From positions 1 through 64,000 of the forward strand of contig NZ_RHHB01000015.1 of NCBI RefSeq assembly GCF_003710805.1: 64,000 nt of DNA, in the 5' to 3' direction. Below are positions 43,951-53,064 of this stretch, piece by piece (positions within the stretch are counted from its first letter, which is position 1; each line of letters opens with the position of its first letter). Below the pieces are notes generated by a model. That model was not told where the DNA came from. It saw only the letters and a program-made list of their open reading frames with translations, and searched no databases. The position numbers and the translations under genes were made by a program. This DNA is from Agromyces tardus (GTDB taxonomy: Bacteria; Actinomycetota; Actinomycetes; Actinomycetales; Microbacteriaceae).

Positions 43951-45846
43951 ATGAGCACCCCCACCAAGCCGAGGCGCACGCTGCGCCGATCGGCACCCGC
44001 CCTGGCCGCCGTGGCGGCCGTGATCGCCGTGGCGAGCGCCGCGGGCCCGGCACAGGCCCTCACGACGCAGCAGGTCGATCCGTTCGCGCCCGACTTCGGG
44101 CCCAATGTCACCGTCGTCGATCCGGCGATGCCCGTCGGTGACGTGCAGGCCCTGCTCGACGGGCTCGCCGCGGCCCAGACCGACGCCGAGATGGGCTCCG
44201 CGCGGCAGAGCGTGCTGTTCCTGCCCGGCGCCTACGGCTCGGCCGAGCAGCCGCTGCAGGCGAAGGTCGGCTACTACACCGAGCTCGCCGGACTCGGCGC
44301 GTCGCCCGACGGCGTCGACATCACCGGCAAGATCGAGGTGTACAACCGGTGCCTCGACGGCGGCGGCACGACCAACTGCATCGCGCTCAACAACTTCTGG
44401 CGCACGATCTCGAACCTGAAGCTCGAGATCAACGGCGCCGGCCAGGACGGATGCCGCGCCTCGGCCAACTTCTGGGCCGTGTCGCAGGCGGTGTCGATGC
44501 GCCGCCTCGACATCTCGGGCGCCAACCTCTCGCTCATGGACTACTGCACCGCGGGGCCGCAGTACGCGAGCGGCGGCTTCATCGCCGACTCGCGCCTGCC
44601 GTTCACGATCAACGGCTCGCAGCAGCAGTGGCTGACGCGCAACAGCGACGTGGCCGGCTGGTCGAACGGTGTCTGGAACCAGGTGTTCTCGGGCGTCGAG
44701 GGCGCACCGGATGACGCGGCGTTCCCGAACCCGCCCTACACGACGCTCGACGAGACGCCGGTGAGCCGCGAGAAGCCGTACCTGTTCGTCGACGCTGACG
44801 GACGCTACGCCGTGCGGGTGCCCTCGGCGCACGAGGGGACGCGCGGCATCAGCTGGGCCGACGGCGAGACCCCCGGTCGCACCATCCCGATCACCGACTT
44901 CTACATCGCCCACCCGGGCGACGCGATCGGCACGATCAACTCGGCGCTGCAGCGCGGCAAGCACCTCCTGCTCACCCCGGGCGTGTACGACGTCGACAGC
45001 AGCATCCAGCTGAAGCGCGCCGGCACCGTCGTGCTCGGCATGGGCCACGCGACGCTCACCGCCGTCGGCGGTGCGGTGCCGATCAAGGTCGCCGACGCGC
45101 CGGGCATCGTCGTCGCGGGCGTCACCATCGACGCCGGCACGGTCGAGTCGCCCGTACTGATGCAGGTCGGCAAGCCGGGCGCAGGGCAGGCGGCGAAGGT
45201 CGATCCGGCCGACCCGATCACCCTCTCCGACGTGTACTTCCGAGTCGGCGGCCCGCACGTCGGCAAGGCCGACACGGCGCTCGTCGTGAACAGCGACCAC
45301 GTGCTCATCGACCACACCTGGGTGTGGCGGGCCGACCACGGCATCGAGGGCTTCACGCAGGGCGTGAACGGCGACACCGACCGCTGGAACACCAACATCG
45401 GGCGCACCGGCGTCGTGGTGAACGGAGATGACGTGACTGCGACGGGCCTGTTCGTCGAGCACTTCCAGCAGTACAACACCATCTGGAACGGCGAGCGGGG
45501 CACCACGGTGCTGTACCAGAACGAGCTGCCCTACGACCCGCCCACCCAGGCCGACTGGACGCGCCCCGACGGCACGCTCGGCTACCCGGGCTACCTCGTC
45601 GCCGATGGCGTCGCCGAGCACCACCTGTACGGCGGCGGCGTCTACGTGTTCAACCAGAACAATCCGTCGATCGTGACCGAGAACGGGTTCGAGGCGCCCG
45701 ACGGCGCGGGCATCTCGCTCGAGCACATCATGACCGTGAACCTCAGCGCCGGCACGATCTCGCACATCGTGAACGGCATCGGCGACGCAGCCGATACGAC
45801 GGTCATCGGCCTGCCGAGGTACCTGACGCACTACCCGCTCCCCTGA
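43951..45846 (+). CDS. Secreted beta-helix protein, GH55-like; family often mislabelled adenylyl cyclase
   Basis: This 631-residue exported protein has a signal peptide (about 1-36, ending GPAQA). The mature part contains blocks shared with a large Streptomyces family: VLFLPGAYGSAEQPLQAKVGYY, CIALNNFWRTISNL, FWAVSQAVSMRRLDISG, LMDYCTAGPQYASGGFIAD, GSQQQWLTRNS and GVWNQVFSGV. Repetitive short strands and Gly/Asn turns indicate a double right-handed beta-helix as in GH55 glucanases. It probably acts on an extracellular polysaccharide. Nothing in it resembles a nucleotide cyclase. GAGGAGG precedes the ATG. Confidence 0.82.
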   Translation: MSTPTKPRRTLRRSAPALAAVAAVIAVASAAGPAQALTTQQVDPFAPDFGPNVTVVDPAMPVGDVQALLDGLAAAQTDAEMGSARQSVLFLPGAYGSAEQPLQAKVGYYTELAGLGASPDGVDITGKIEVYNRCLDGGGTTNCIALNNFWRTISNLKLEINGAGQDGCRASANFWAVSQAVSMRRLDISGANLSLMDYCTAGPQYASGGFIADSRLPFTINGSQQQWLTRNSDVAGWSNGVWNQVFSGVEGAPDDAAFPNPPYTTLDETPVSREKPYLFVDADGRYAVRVPSAHEGTRGISWADGETPGRTIPITDFYIAHPGDAIGTINSALQRGKHLLLTPGVYDVDSSIQLKRAGTVVLGMGHATLTAVGGAVPIKVADAPGIVVAGVTIDAGTVESPVLMQVGKPGAGQAAKVDPADPITLSDVYFRVGGPHVGKADTALVVNSDHVLIDHTWVWRADHGIEGFTQGVNGDTDRWNTNIGRTGVVVNGDDVTATGLFVEHFQQYNTIWNGERGTTVLYQNELPYDPPTQADWTRPDGTLGYPGYLVADGVAEHHLYGGGVYVFNQNNPSIVTENGFEAPDGAGISLEHIMTVNLSAGTISHIVNGIGDAADTTVIGLPRYLTHYPLP

Positions 45847-45876
45847 GCGGACGGCGGCCGCTCCCGTGAGCGGACG

Positions 45877-45906
45877 GCGGGGTGGCGGCGTGGGCCGCCA
45901 CCCCGC
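45877..45906. terminator. Hairpin after the beta-helix gene
   Basis: GCGGGGTGGCGGC (45877-45889) pairs perfectly with GCCGCCACCCCGC (45894-45906) over the loop GTGG. It is preceded by a direct repeat GAGCGGACGGCGG (45845-45857, 45868-45880). Confidence 0.85.
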
Positions 45907-45963
45907 TTCGCGCGCGCGGCGGGCGATGCGACGACGGATGCCGCGTCGTCGCGCCCCCGGTGA

Positions 45964-46920
45964 TCAGGCCGACTCGCGAGGCACGAGCTTCGGCGCATCG
46001 TGCGGATGCGGCGGCGGTTCCACGCCGTCGAGCGCCGCGAGCACGCGTGCCGCGAGATGCTCGGCCTCCCGGTCGATCGACTGCGTGACGGTCGTGAGCG
46101 GCGGCGAGGCGAGGGCGGCGAGCGGGACGTCGTCGACCCCGATGACCGCGAGGTCTTCCGGCACGGCGAGGCCGGCGATCCGCGCCCCCGCGAGCACGGC
46201 GAACGCGACCTCGTCGTTGTATGCGGCGACGCCGCCGACGCCCGCGGCGCGCCATGCGTCGACGGCGGCCGTGCCCGACGCGGCATCCACGTCGACCGCG
46301 ATCACGAGGGGGTCGGCGAGCCCCAGTTCGGCGCACGCCGCGCGGACGCCGGCGAGACGCGCGTCGGCGAACTCGGCGACGCGCCGGTCGGACGTGGTCG
46401 CGTAGCCGATGCGGGTGCGGCCGCCCGCGACGAGCCGTTCCGCCTGGATCCGCCCGATGCGCGGTTGCGGGTCCTCGACGTCGGGGTCACCGGCATCCGT
46501 GTCGACCACCTGGATGCCGGCCCGGCGCATCGCCTGCACCTCGTCGGGCGCGAACGGCGTGAGTCCGACCACGGTGCGCGGGGTGACGGTTCGCCACAGC
46601 TCGGTGAGCGGTCGCTCGCCGCGCACGTGGTGCACGAGCACCGACAGGCCCCGCCCGGCGAGCTCGTCGGCGAGGTGGTCGAGCATGGTCTCGACGACGG
46701 GCCCGACCGGCCAGTCGGGCAGCACGCACAGCACGAGATCGCTGCGTCCGCTCCGCAGGGTGCGGGCGGCGGCCGACGGGGCGTACCCCAGCCTCGCCGC
46801 GGTCTCGAGCACGCGACGTCGCGTCGCGTCGGAGATCGACGTGTTGGGCGTGCCGTTGAGCACGTAGCTGACCGTCGTGCGCGACACCCCGCTCTCGCGC
46901 GCGACATCCGCGCTCGTCAC
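45964..46920 (-). CDS. LacI-family transcriptional regulator
   Basis: This 318-residue regulator begins TSADVARESGVSRTTVSYVLNG (helix-turn-helix at the very N-terminus), has the hinge region SAAARTLRSGRSDLVLCVLPD, and a sugar-binding-like effector domain ending VPLAALASPPLTTVTQSIDREAE. The GTG at 46920 has AGGAGG at a suitable distance; an in-frame GTG at 46929 is too close to that site. A TAAGGT box lies about 40 nt upstream. It converges on the beta-helix gene and may regulate it in response to a sugar. Confidence 0.87.
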   Translation of the reverse strand: MTSADVARESGVSRTTVSYVLNGTPNTSISDATRRRVLETAARLGYAPSAAARTLRSGRSDLVLCVLPDWPVGPVVETMLDHLADELAGRGLSVLVHHVRGERPLTELWRTVTPRTVVGLTPFAPDEVQAMRRAGIQVVDTDAGDPDVEDPQPRIGRIQAERLVAGGRTRIGYATTSDRRVAEFADARLAGVRAACAELGLADPLVIAVDVDAASGTAAVDAWRAAGVGGVAAYNDEVAFAVLAGARIAGLAVPEDLAVIGVDDVPLAALASPPLTTVTQSIDREAEHLAARVLAALDGVEPPPHPHDAPKLVPRESA

Positions 46921-47009
46921 TCCCGCCACGCGCCCTCCTGAAACTTCCGTCGAGTGCACCTTAGCCGCAGGGCGCACCCGCAGTGCCCGGCCATGGGGCA
47001 CACGAACGA

Positions 47010-47045
47010 GCGCCCGCGCGAACCCGCAGGGGTTCGCGCGGGCGC
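47010..47045. terminator. Terminator of the MFS gene
   Basis: GCGCCCGCGCGAACCC (47010-47025) pairs perfectly with GGGTTCGCGCGGGCGC (47030-47045) over a 4-nt loop, 21 nt after the MFS stop on the minus strand. Confidence 0.88.
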
Positions 47046-47066
47046 CGTGGCCGGCGACGCGGTCGG

Positions 47067-48497
47067 TCAGGCGTCGACGGTCTCGCGCGCGGCCTCCGGC
47101 TGCGCGGCGCGGTTCGTCCGCAGGAATGCGGCGGCGGCCACGAGGCCGAGGACCGCGATCACGGCGGCCCCGAGGAACGCGGCCGAGTAGCCGTCCGTGA
47201 GCACCGCGACATCCGTGCCGCTCGCCGTGACGCCGGCGGCGACGGCCGTCAACGCGGCGAGGCCGACCGCGGAGCCGATCTGGTAGCTCGTGTTGACGAG
47301 CCCGGCGGCCACGCCCGTCTCGGCCATGGGCGCCGCGCCGATCGCGGTGCCGAGGCTCGGCACGAACGCGAGCGCCATGCCCGCCGCCGCGACGAGCGAC
47401 GCCGGGAGCACGTCGAGCACGTACGAGCCGTCGGGGCGCACGAGCGCGAGCCAGCCGAGGCCGGCCGCGAGCAGCGCGAAGCCGGTCACGATGAGCGGCT
47501 TGGCGCCGAAGCGGGCCTGCAGTCGGGGTGCCACGGCGACCATCCCGACGACGATGAGGGTCGTCATCGGCAGCAGGGCGGCTCCCGAGGCGAACGCCCC
47601 GGCGCCGAGCACCTGCTGCAGGTAGAGGTTCAGGAAGAACCACATCGGTACCCAGGCGGCGCCGAGGAGGAGCTGGGCGAGGTTCGCGGCGCCGAGCTGG
47701 GGCGCCCGGAAGATGCCCAACCGCAGCAGGGGGTCGCGCCGGCGGGCCTGGATCGCGAAGAACGCCACGAGCAGGAGGCCGCCGACGGCGAGCGCGACGA
47801 GCGTCTCGGCGCTCGCCCAGCCCACCTCGGGCGCACGCACGATGCCGTAGACGAGGCTCGCCAGGCCGAGCGTGCCCGTGAGGGCGCCCGCGACGTCGAC
47901 CCGGCCGCGACCACCGGAGACGCGGGGGAGTGCGAGCGGAGTGAGTGCGATGACGACGGCCGCGATGGGCACCGTGATGTAGAAGACCCACGGCCAGCTG
48001 GCGTACTCGGTGAGCACTCCGCCGAGGAACACGCCTGCGGTGCCGCCGATCGGTGCGGCGGCGCCGTAGACCGCGAAGGCCCGGGGGAGCTCCGGCGTGC
48101 CGCCGAAGAGCGTCATGAGCAGGGTCAGCGCCGCGGGGGCGATGAGGGCCGCACCCGCGCCTTGGACGGCGCGGCCCGCGATCTCGACGCCGACCGTTCC
48201 GGCCGCTCCAGCGAGCACGGAGCCGGCCAGGAGCAGCGCCCAACCGCCGACGAAGACCCGGCGAGCGCCCCACAGGTCGGAGAGCCGGCCGCCGAGGAGC
48301 AGGAGGCCGCCGAACGCGACCACGTACGCGTTGAACACCCACGAGAGCGACTCCGGCGTGAAGCCGAGGTCGGCCTGGATGTCGGGCAGGGCCACCCCGA
48401 TGATCGAGGTGTCCATGATGACGACGAACTGCGCCGCCGCGATGAGTGCGAGCCCGAGCCAGCGACGGGATGCCGGCCGGGCGGAGGTCGATTCCAT
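47067..48497 (-). CDS. MFS drug/metabolite exporter (DHA2-like)
   Basis: This 476-residue membrane protein has about 14 helices, with the family's first-helix motif FVVIMDTSIIGVALPDIQADLG, the loop GRLSDLWGARRVF after helix 2, and GAGAALIAPAALTLL in helix 4/5. Such proteins expel drugs or toxic metabolites with proton antiport. ATG 48497 is preferred over longer in-frame options because a promoter and an ATACCCC/GGGGTAT operator lie directly upstream. The CsoR-type site suggests induction by copper or reactive sulfur rather than by an antibiotic. Confidence 0.88.
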   Translation of the reverse strand: MESTSARPASRRWLGLALIAAAQFVVIMDTSIIGVALPDIQADLGFTPESLSWVFNAYVVAFGGLLLLGGRLSDLWGARRVFVGGWALLLAGSVLAGAAGTVGVEIAGRAVQGAGAALIAPAALTLLMTLFGGTPELPRAFAVYGAAAPIGGTAGVFLGGVLTEYASWPWVFYITVPIAAVVIALTPLALPRVSGGRGRVDVAGALTGTLGLASLVYGIVRAPEVGWASAETLVALAVGGLLLVAFFAIQARRRDPLLRLGIFRAPQLGAANLAQLLLGAAWVPMWFFLNLYLQQVLGAGAFASGAALLPMTTLIVVGMVAVAPRLQARFGAKPLIVTGFALLAAGLGWLALVRPDGSYVLDVLPASLVAAAGMALAFVPSLGTAIGAAPMAETGVAAGLVNTSYQIGSAVGLAALTAVAAGVTASGTDVAVLTDGYSAAFLGAAVIAVLGLVAAAAFLRTNRAAQPEAARETVDA

Positions 48498-48519
48498 ATG
48501 GGGACTCCATTCCGTGTAA

Positions 48520-48536
48520 ATACCCCTAGGGGGTAT
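48520..48536. promoter_or_regulatory. CsoR/CstR-type operator upstream of the MFS exporter
   Basis: ATACCCCTAGGGGGTAT is a 17-bp palindrome with perfect 7-bp arms around TAG. It overlaps a TATTTAC -10-like box 23-39 nt before the MFS ATG. The form is typical for CsoR-family sensors of Cu(I) or persulfide. Confidence 0.6.
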
Positions 48537-48731
48537 AGATATAGCAGTCAACCGACCGAGCCGCAAGGTTGTTCCCGATTGCGCTGATCCACCGGATGAC
48601 GCGGTCGGCTGCCCCACTCGGAGCGCGCCGCAGCGCGGCGCGTCGCGTCACGTCGCGCCAATCCGCGCGGCCCACGGCGCCGAACCCCCATCGACGGGCG
48701 ACTCGCAGGCCCGCGGATGCGGAGGCGCCCC

Positions 48732-50306
48732 ATGGAGGCGATGACGAACGTCGTGCCGAGCCAGAAGCGGTTCCGATGGTGGGCGTGGGCGGCCCTGGCG
48801 GGTGTCGTGAGCGCGGGGGTGTTCCTCGCCGCTGCGGAGCTGGCCGCGCTGCTCGTCGCACGCGACGGGAGTCCGATCCTCGCCGTGGGCTCGTTCGTGA
48901 TCGACATCGTGCCGCAGCCCGTCAAGGAGTTCGCGATCGCGACCTTCGGCGAGCTCGACAAGGTCGCGCTCCTCGCGGGGCTCGGTCTGGCAGTGCTCGT
49001 CGCGTCGGCGGTCGCCGGCGTGCTGCAGCTCGTGCGTCCTCCGCTCGGGTCCGTGGCCCTCGGTGTCGCGGGCGCGCTCTCCGTCGCGGCGATCGTGACC
49101 CGCGCGGCCGCGACGCCCCTCGCGTTCGTGCCGCCCGTCGTGGGCACTGCGGCGGGCATCGTGGCGCTGACGTTGCTCGTGCGGCGGCTCCGGCGCTGGC
49201 GCGACGGCGCGCAGGGGGCGGATGCCGCGGCGGCCGGGCTCGGTCGGCGGGGCTTCCTCCGGTTCGCCGGCGTGGCCGCGGCATCCGCCCTGCTCGTGGG
49301 GGTGGGTTCCCGCATCGTCGCCGCGGCGGGGTCGTCGATCGCCGCGATCCGGGACGCCGTGAAGCTGCCCGCGCCCCGCACGACGGTGGCGATTCCCGAG
49401 GGGGCGGAGCTCGACATCCCCGGCCTCTCGCCGCTGTACACCCCGAACGCCGACTTCTATCGCGTCGACACGGCGCTCACCGTGCCGGAGATCGACCCCG
49501 CGAGCTGGCGCCTCACGATCGACGGCATGGTCGATCGACCCGCCGAGCTCACGTTCGACGACCTCGTGGGCATGGGCCTCGACGAGTACTCGGTCACGCT
49601 CACGTGCGTGTCGAACGAGGTCGGGGGCGAACTCCTCGGCACGGCGAGGTGGCTCGGCATCCCGGTGCGCGAGGTGCTGCGGCGAGCCGGCCCGCAGGCG
49701 GGCGCCGACATGGTGCTCTCGCGGAGCGTCGACGGCTTCACCGCGAGCACGCCGCTCGCGTCGCTCACCGACGACGGGCTCGACGCGATCCTCGCCGTGG
49801 GCATGAACGGCGAGCCGCTGCCGCTCGAGCACGGGTTCCCGGTGCGCATGGTGGTGCCCGGGCTCTACGGCTACGTCTCGGCGACGAAGTGGCTCACCGC
49901 ACTGAGGGTCACCACGTTCGCCGCCGACGAGGGGTACTGGACCCCGCGCGGCTACAGCGCGACCGCCCCGATCAAGCTGTCGAGCCGCATCGACACCCCG
50001 CGCCTCGATCGGGCGATCCCGGCCGGCCCGACCAAGATCGCGGGCGTCGCGTGGGCGCAGCCCGTGGGCGTGGAGCGCGTCGAGGTGCAGCTCGACGACG
50101 GCGAGTGGCGGGCCGCTCGGCTCTCGACTCCCATCAACGGCGCGACCTGGGTGCAGTGGGTCGTCGACTGGGACGCGACGCCCGGCACGCACTACGTCGC
50201 TGTGCGTGCGACCGACCGCGACGGGCGGCTGCAGGCGGAGGAGCGCGCGCCGATCGCGCCCGACGGGTCCACCGGCTGGCAGCGCACCCTGCTTCGCGTG
50301 CGCTGA
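48732..50306 (+). CDS. Membrane-anchored molybdopterin-dependent oxidoreductase (sulfite oxidase/YedY family)
   Basis: This 524-residue protein has four N-terminal membrane helices (about 15-45, 78-100, 106-128, 132-150), then a twin-arginine-like GRRGFLRFAGVAAASALLVG (about 171-190), and an extracytoplasmic sulfite-oxidase-type Moco domain (about 240-430) with the molybdenum-ligand Cys292 in LTCVSNEVGG and GLYGYVSATKWL. A Mo-co dimerisation-like beta domain closes it. It probably oxidises or reduces a small sulfur or nitrogen compound. GGAGG stands 6 nt before ATG 48732. No dedicated haem partner is adjacent. Confidence 0.9.
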   Translation: MEAMTNVVPSQKRFRWWAWAALAGVVSAGVFLAAAELAALLVARDGSPILAVGSFVIDIVPQPVKEFAIATFGELDKVALLAGLGLAVLVASAVAGVLQLVRPPLGSVALGVAGALSVAAIVTRAAATPLAFVPPVVGTAAGIVALTLLVRRLRRWRDGAQGADAAAAGLGRRGFLRFAGVAAASALLVGVGSRIVAAAGSSIAAIRDAVKLPAPRTTVAIPEGAELDIPGLSPLYTPNADFYRVDTALTVPEIDPASWRLTIDGMVDRPAELTFDDLVGMGLDEYSVTLTCVSNEVGGELLGTARWLGIPVREVLRRAGPQAGADMVLSRSVDGFTASTPLASLTDDGLDAILAVGMNGEPLPLEHGFPVRMVVPGLYGYVSATKWLTALRVTTFAADEGYWTPRGYSATAPIKLSSRIDTPRLDRAIPAGPTKIAGVAWAQPVGVERVEVQLDDGEWRAARLSTPINGATWVQWVVDWDATPGTHYVAVRATDRDGRLQAEERAPIAPDGSTGWQRTLLRVR

Positions 50307-50346
50307 TCCGTCAAGCCCCTGTTCGCGATTCCGGCCGCGACGGGCC

Positions 50347-50367
50347 ATCTGCTTACACTGTGCAGAT
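50347..50367. promoter_or_regulatory. AraC gene promoter with possible operator
   Basis: TACACT (50354-50359) is a good -10. It lies between ATCTGC (50347-50352) and GCAGAT (50362-50367), a perfect 6-bp inverted repeat, so a bound protein would cover the promoter. Confidence 0.5.
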
Positions 50368-50407
50368 CTCGCGCCCCGTGCCGTCCGCGCGGGCCGTAAG
50401 GAACGTC

Positions 50408-51349
50408 ATGCCAGGTCTCGATCGCTCATCCCTCACCACGGACGATCCCGAGGTGGCCCGGCGTGCGTTCGGCCCCATGGTTCCCCGGCTCTCGTTCGGA
50501 CGGGTCGATCCTGCGGCGTTCCGGGTGCGGCTGGGCTTCGACGTGGCGCCGAGCTTCACCATCATCGAGTACGCCTTCGCGGCGCCGGCGGCGACCGTCG
50601 CCGGCTCCGACGACCTCGTCGTCATCTCCGCGAAGGGCCGCGGGTTCGAGCTCTGGCACGGCCGGACCATGGTCGATCCTCGCCTGCCGTACCTGCAGGC
50701 CGCGGAGGGACTCTCCGCGAAGTGGGACACCGTCGCAGCCCGTGCGACGATGCTCGATCGTTCCCGCGTCGCAGAGGTCGCGCGATCGGCGACGGGCGAC
50801 GCGGGCGCGCGGCTCGAGGACATCGGGCTCGCACCCGTCAGCGCCGCACTCGGCCGCTCCTGGGAGGTCGCGGTGCACCGCGTGCGCGGCGCGATGTGGA
50901 GCGCGCCCGAGGCGTTCGCCGAGCCGATCGTCGAGCAGGCCGCATTCCACCGGCTCGCGATGGCGTACCTCGCCGCATTCCGGCCCGACTGGGTCGACGC
51001 GGCAGGCAGACGGGCGCCGGTCGGCGCCCGCTCGCGGGTCGTGCGCGTCGCCCTCGAGTTCATGCGGGCCCACGCGGCGGAGCCGATCACCGTGCAGCAC
51101 GTCGCGGATGCCGTGCACATCACGACGCGCGGCCTGCACGCCGCGTTCGTGGCCGAGCTCGGCTCCCCGCCCTCGGACGTCCTGCGCGGCATCCGCCTCG
51201 AGGGGGCGCGCGACGAGCTGCGATTCTCGGAGCCCGGGGTCGCGGTGTCGACGGTCGCCCGGCGCTGGGGCTTCGTGCACCTGTCGAGGTTCGCCGAGAC
51301 CTACGGCCGCACGTTCGGCGAGAAGCCCTCGGAGACGCTCAGGCGCTGA
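50408..51349 (+). CDS. AraC-family transcriptional regulator
   Basis: This 313-residue regulator has an N-terminal sensing domain (about 1-200) resembling the AraC-binding-like type and a C-terminal AraC DNA-binding domain (about 208-312). The first helix-turn-helix is ITVQHVADAVHITTRGLHAAFVAELGSPPSDVLRGIRLEGAR and the second VSTVARRWGFVHLSRFAETYGRTFGEKPSETL. AAGGA precedes the ATG. An inverted repeat overlapping its -10 suggests autoregulation. The target is unknown; neighbours include a Moco oxidoreductase and a DUF7882 protein. Its 3' end overlaps the convergent DUF7882 gene by 11 nt. Confidence 0.88.
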   Translation: MPGLDRSSLTTDDPEVARRAFGPMVPRLSFGRVDPAAFRVRLGFDVAPSFTIIEYAFAAPAATVAGSDDLVVISAKGRGFELWHGRTMVDPRLPYLQAAEGLSAKWDTVAARATMLDRSRVAEVARSATGDAGARLEDIGLAPVSAALGRSWEVAVHRVRGAMWSAPEAFAEPIVEQAAFHRLAMAYLAAFRPDWVDAAGRRAPVGARSRVVRVALEFMRAHAAEPITVQHVADAVHITTRGLHAAFVAELGSPPSDVLRGIRLEGARDELRFSEPGVAVSTVARRWGFVHLSRFAETYGRTFGEKPSETLRR

Positions 51350-51686
51350 TGGGTTCGCGGCGGCGGCGGGCGGGCGCTGGCGGGGCGGCCGGAGCCGACT
51401 GCTCGCGCGGCTCCGGCACGATGAAGAGCCCCTCGGTCGATGCGGCGGCCTGGGCGAGCAACTCGAGCCAGTCGCGGTTGAGGATCGGGTGCCGGCTGCC
51501 CGAGTAGACGAACTCGAGCGCCACCGACGGTCCCATCCACGCGACGATCTGGCGTCCGTCGACCGTCGCCGTGAACGCGAAGCTCTCGCGTCGACGCAGC
51601 TTGCTGATGACGACCACCTGCAGGTGGGCGAGGGTGCGGTCGTCGAGGGGGATCGAGGTACGACCGTTGTAGATGAGGGTTCCCAT
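51339..51686 (-). CDS. DUF7882-family protein
   Basis: This 115-residue soluble protein starts MGTLIYNGRTSIPLDDRTLAHLQVVVISKLRRRESFAF, the characteristic opening of a small actinobacterial family (DUF7882) abundant in Microbacteriaceae. It continues VYSGSRHPILNRDWLELLAQAA and ends in a Pro/Ala/Arg tail. GGAGG stands 5 nt before the ATG; a longer in-frame ORF upstream lacks support. Function is unknown. Confidence 0.82.
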   Translation of the reverse strand: MGTLIYNGRTSIPLDDRTLAHLQVVVISKLRRRESFAFTATVDGRQIVAWMGPSVALEFVYSGSRHPILNRDWLELLAQAAASTEGLFIVPEPREQSAPAAPPAPARRRREPISA

Positions 51687-51938
51687 CGCGCCTCCGAATG
51701 CGTCGACCGTCGTGGTCGATCCAGTGAACGTGATCACGGCATCGAGGCCGCGCGGCGAAGTTCCCCCCTGGCTCCGTCGCGCGGCCTCGGCCGCAGTTCC
51801 CACGCTACGGCCGAGGGGCGTTCGGCGCGCACGGATGCCGCGAGGTGTTCCGTTCGCGGATAGTGCGAGGTGCCGACCCGGGGCACGCGTTCGCCCCCCA
51901 GCGGGTCGCGGCGGGCATCGCCTGGGTCGCGTCGACGT

Positions 51939-52895
51939 CTACCGTTGCCTGACCGGCGGATGATGCGTGCCCCGGTGGATCTCGTACAGGCGGGCGTGGC
52001 CCGGCGAATCGGGGTCGTCGACGATCGGCTGGTCGGCCATGAACAGGCGGATCAGGTGGGCGAGCTCGCCCGGGTGACTGAAGTTGATGGCGTGCGCCGC
52101 TCCCTCGATCTTGACGACGAGCAGGTGGTTGTCGGTCATGCGCGCGATCTCCTGCACGCGTTCGGGGCTCGGCATCAGCGGGTCCCGGTCGCCCAGCACC
52201 ACGAGCGTCGGGATGTTCAGGGCGAGCAGCCGTTCGAGCGACGGGTACTGCGTCAGCGCCCGGAACATCCGCACGGTGCTGGGCACGCCGAAGCGCAGGT
52301 AGTCCGGTGTCGCCACGGTGACCATCTTGGGCGGCTCGCGGCGGCCGTCGCGAGCGAGCTGCCCGATCGCCCGACGCAGCGGCTGGTTGTACTTGCCGCC
52401 CGCGGGCGAGACGAGCACCGCGCGGTCGAGGCGGTCGGCGTGGTGGTGCGCGAACTCCAGGATGACCGGGCAGCCCATCGAGTTGCCCACGAGCGTGGCC
52501 TTCTCGACCCCGCGGTCGTCGAGGAACCTCGCGGCGGCGTGCGCCAGGTCGGGCACGTCGAGGGTGTTCACCGCCTTGCCGCTCCGCCCGAACCCGGGGA
52601 GGTCGGGGACGAACGTGTGGAACTCGTCGGCCAGCAGCTCCGCCGTCGGCAGGAGGTACCGGCCCGACAGCCCGAAGCCGTGCAGGTGCATCATCACGGG
52701 GGCGCCGGGCGGCGGCACGGGCGATTCGCGGTAGAAGACGTCGATGCCGTCGACGGTCGTCCAGCGTTCGGCGAGGCTCGAGGCCGGATGCCGCGGCTGG
52801 TGGCGGTGCCGACGGCGGGTCTCGTTCGACTCGGACGATCCGCTCGACCCGGTCGGTCTGCTCGATCCGCTCGACTGGCTGGTGCTCGGGGGCAT
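51939..52895 (-). CDS. Alpha/beta hydrolase
   Basis: This 318-residue protein has a Ser/Arg-rich N-terminal stretch of about 40 residues, then an alpha/beta-hydrolase fold: MMHLHGFGLSGRYLLPTAELLADEFHTFVPDLPGFGRSGK, nucleophile LVGNSMGCPVILEFA, acid LGDRDPLM and catalytic His in EGAAHAINFSHPGEL. The order resembles meta-cleavage hydrolases and haloperoxidase-like esterases. The ATG at 52895 has only a weak GGGA site; the true start could be near residue 43. Substrate is unknown. Confidence 0.83.
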   Translation of the reverse strand: MPPSTSQSSGSSRPTGSSGSSESNETRRRHRHQPRHPASSLAERWTTVDGIDVFYRESPVPPPGAPVMMHLHGFGLSGRYLLPTAELLADEFHTFVPDLPGFGRSGKAVNTLDVPDLAHAAARFLDDRGVEKATLVGNSMGCPVILEFAHHHADRLDRAVLVSPAGGKYNQPLRRAIGQLARDGRREPPKMVTVATPDYLRFGVPSTVRMFRALTQYPSLERLLALNIPTLVVLGDRDPLMPSPERVQEIARMTDNHLLVVKIEGAAHAINFSHPGELAHLIRLFMADQPIVDDPDSPGHARLYEIHRGTHHPPVRQR

Positions 52896-53064
52896 CGTCG
52901 ACTCCCATCCGTCAGGGCGATTCCCGACGCTTGGGACGGTCGCAGAGCCTCGAGGCGAAGTCAAGGGTCCTCCGACCCATCGCGCGCCGTCCGCTCCACC
53001 CCTCGGGACCTGCCCGACCGGACGTAGGATCGGGACACCACAGCGCTCGCGGGAGATGAGACCG

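Noticed and set aside
43951-45846. Adenylyl cyclase
   Set aside because: The label circulates for this family, but the protein is exported, beta-helical and has no cyclase or ATP-binding motif.
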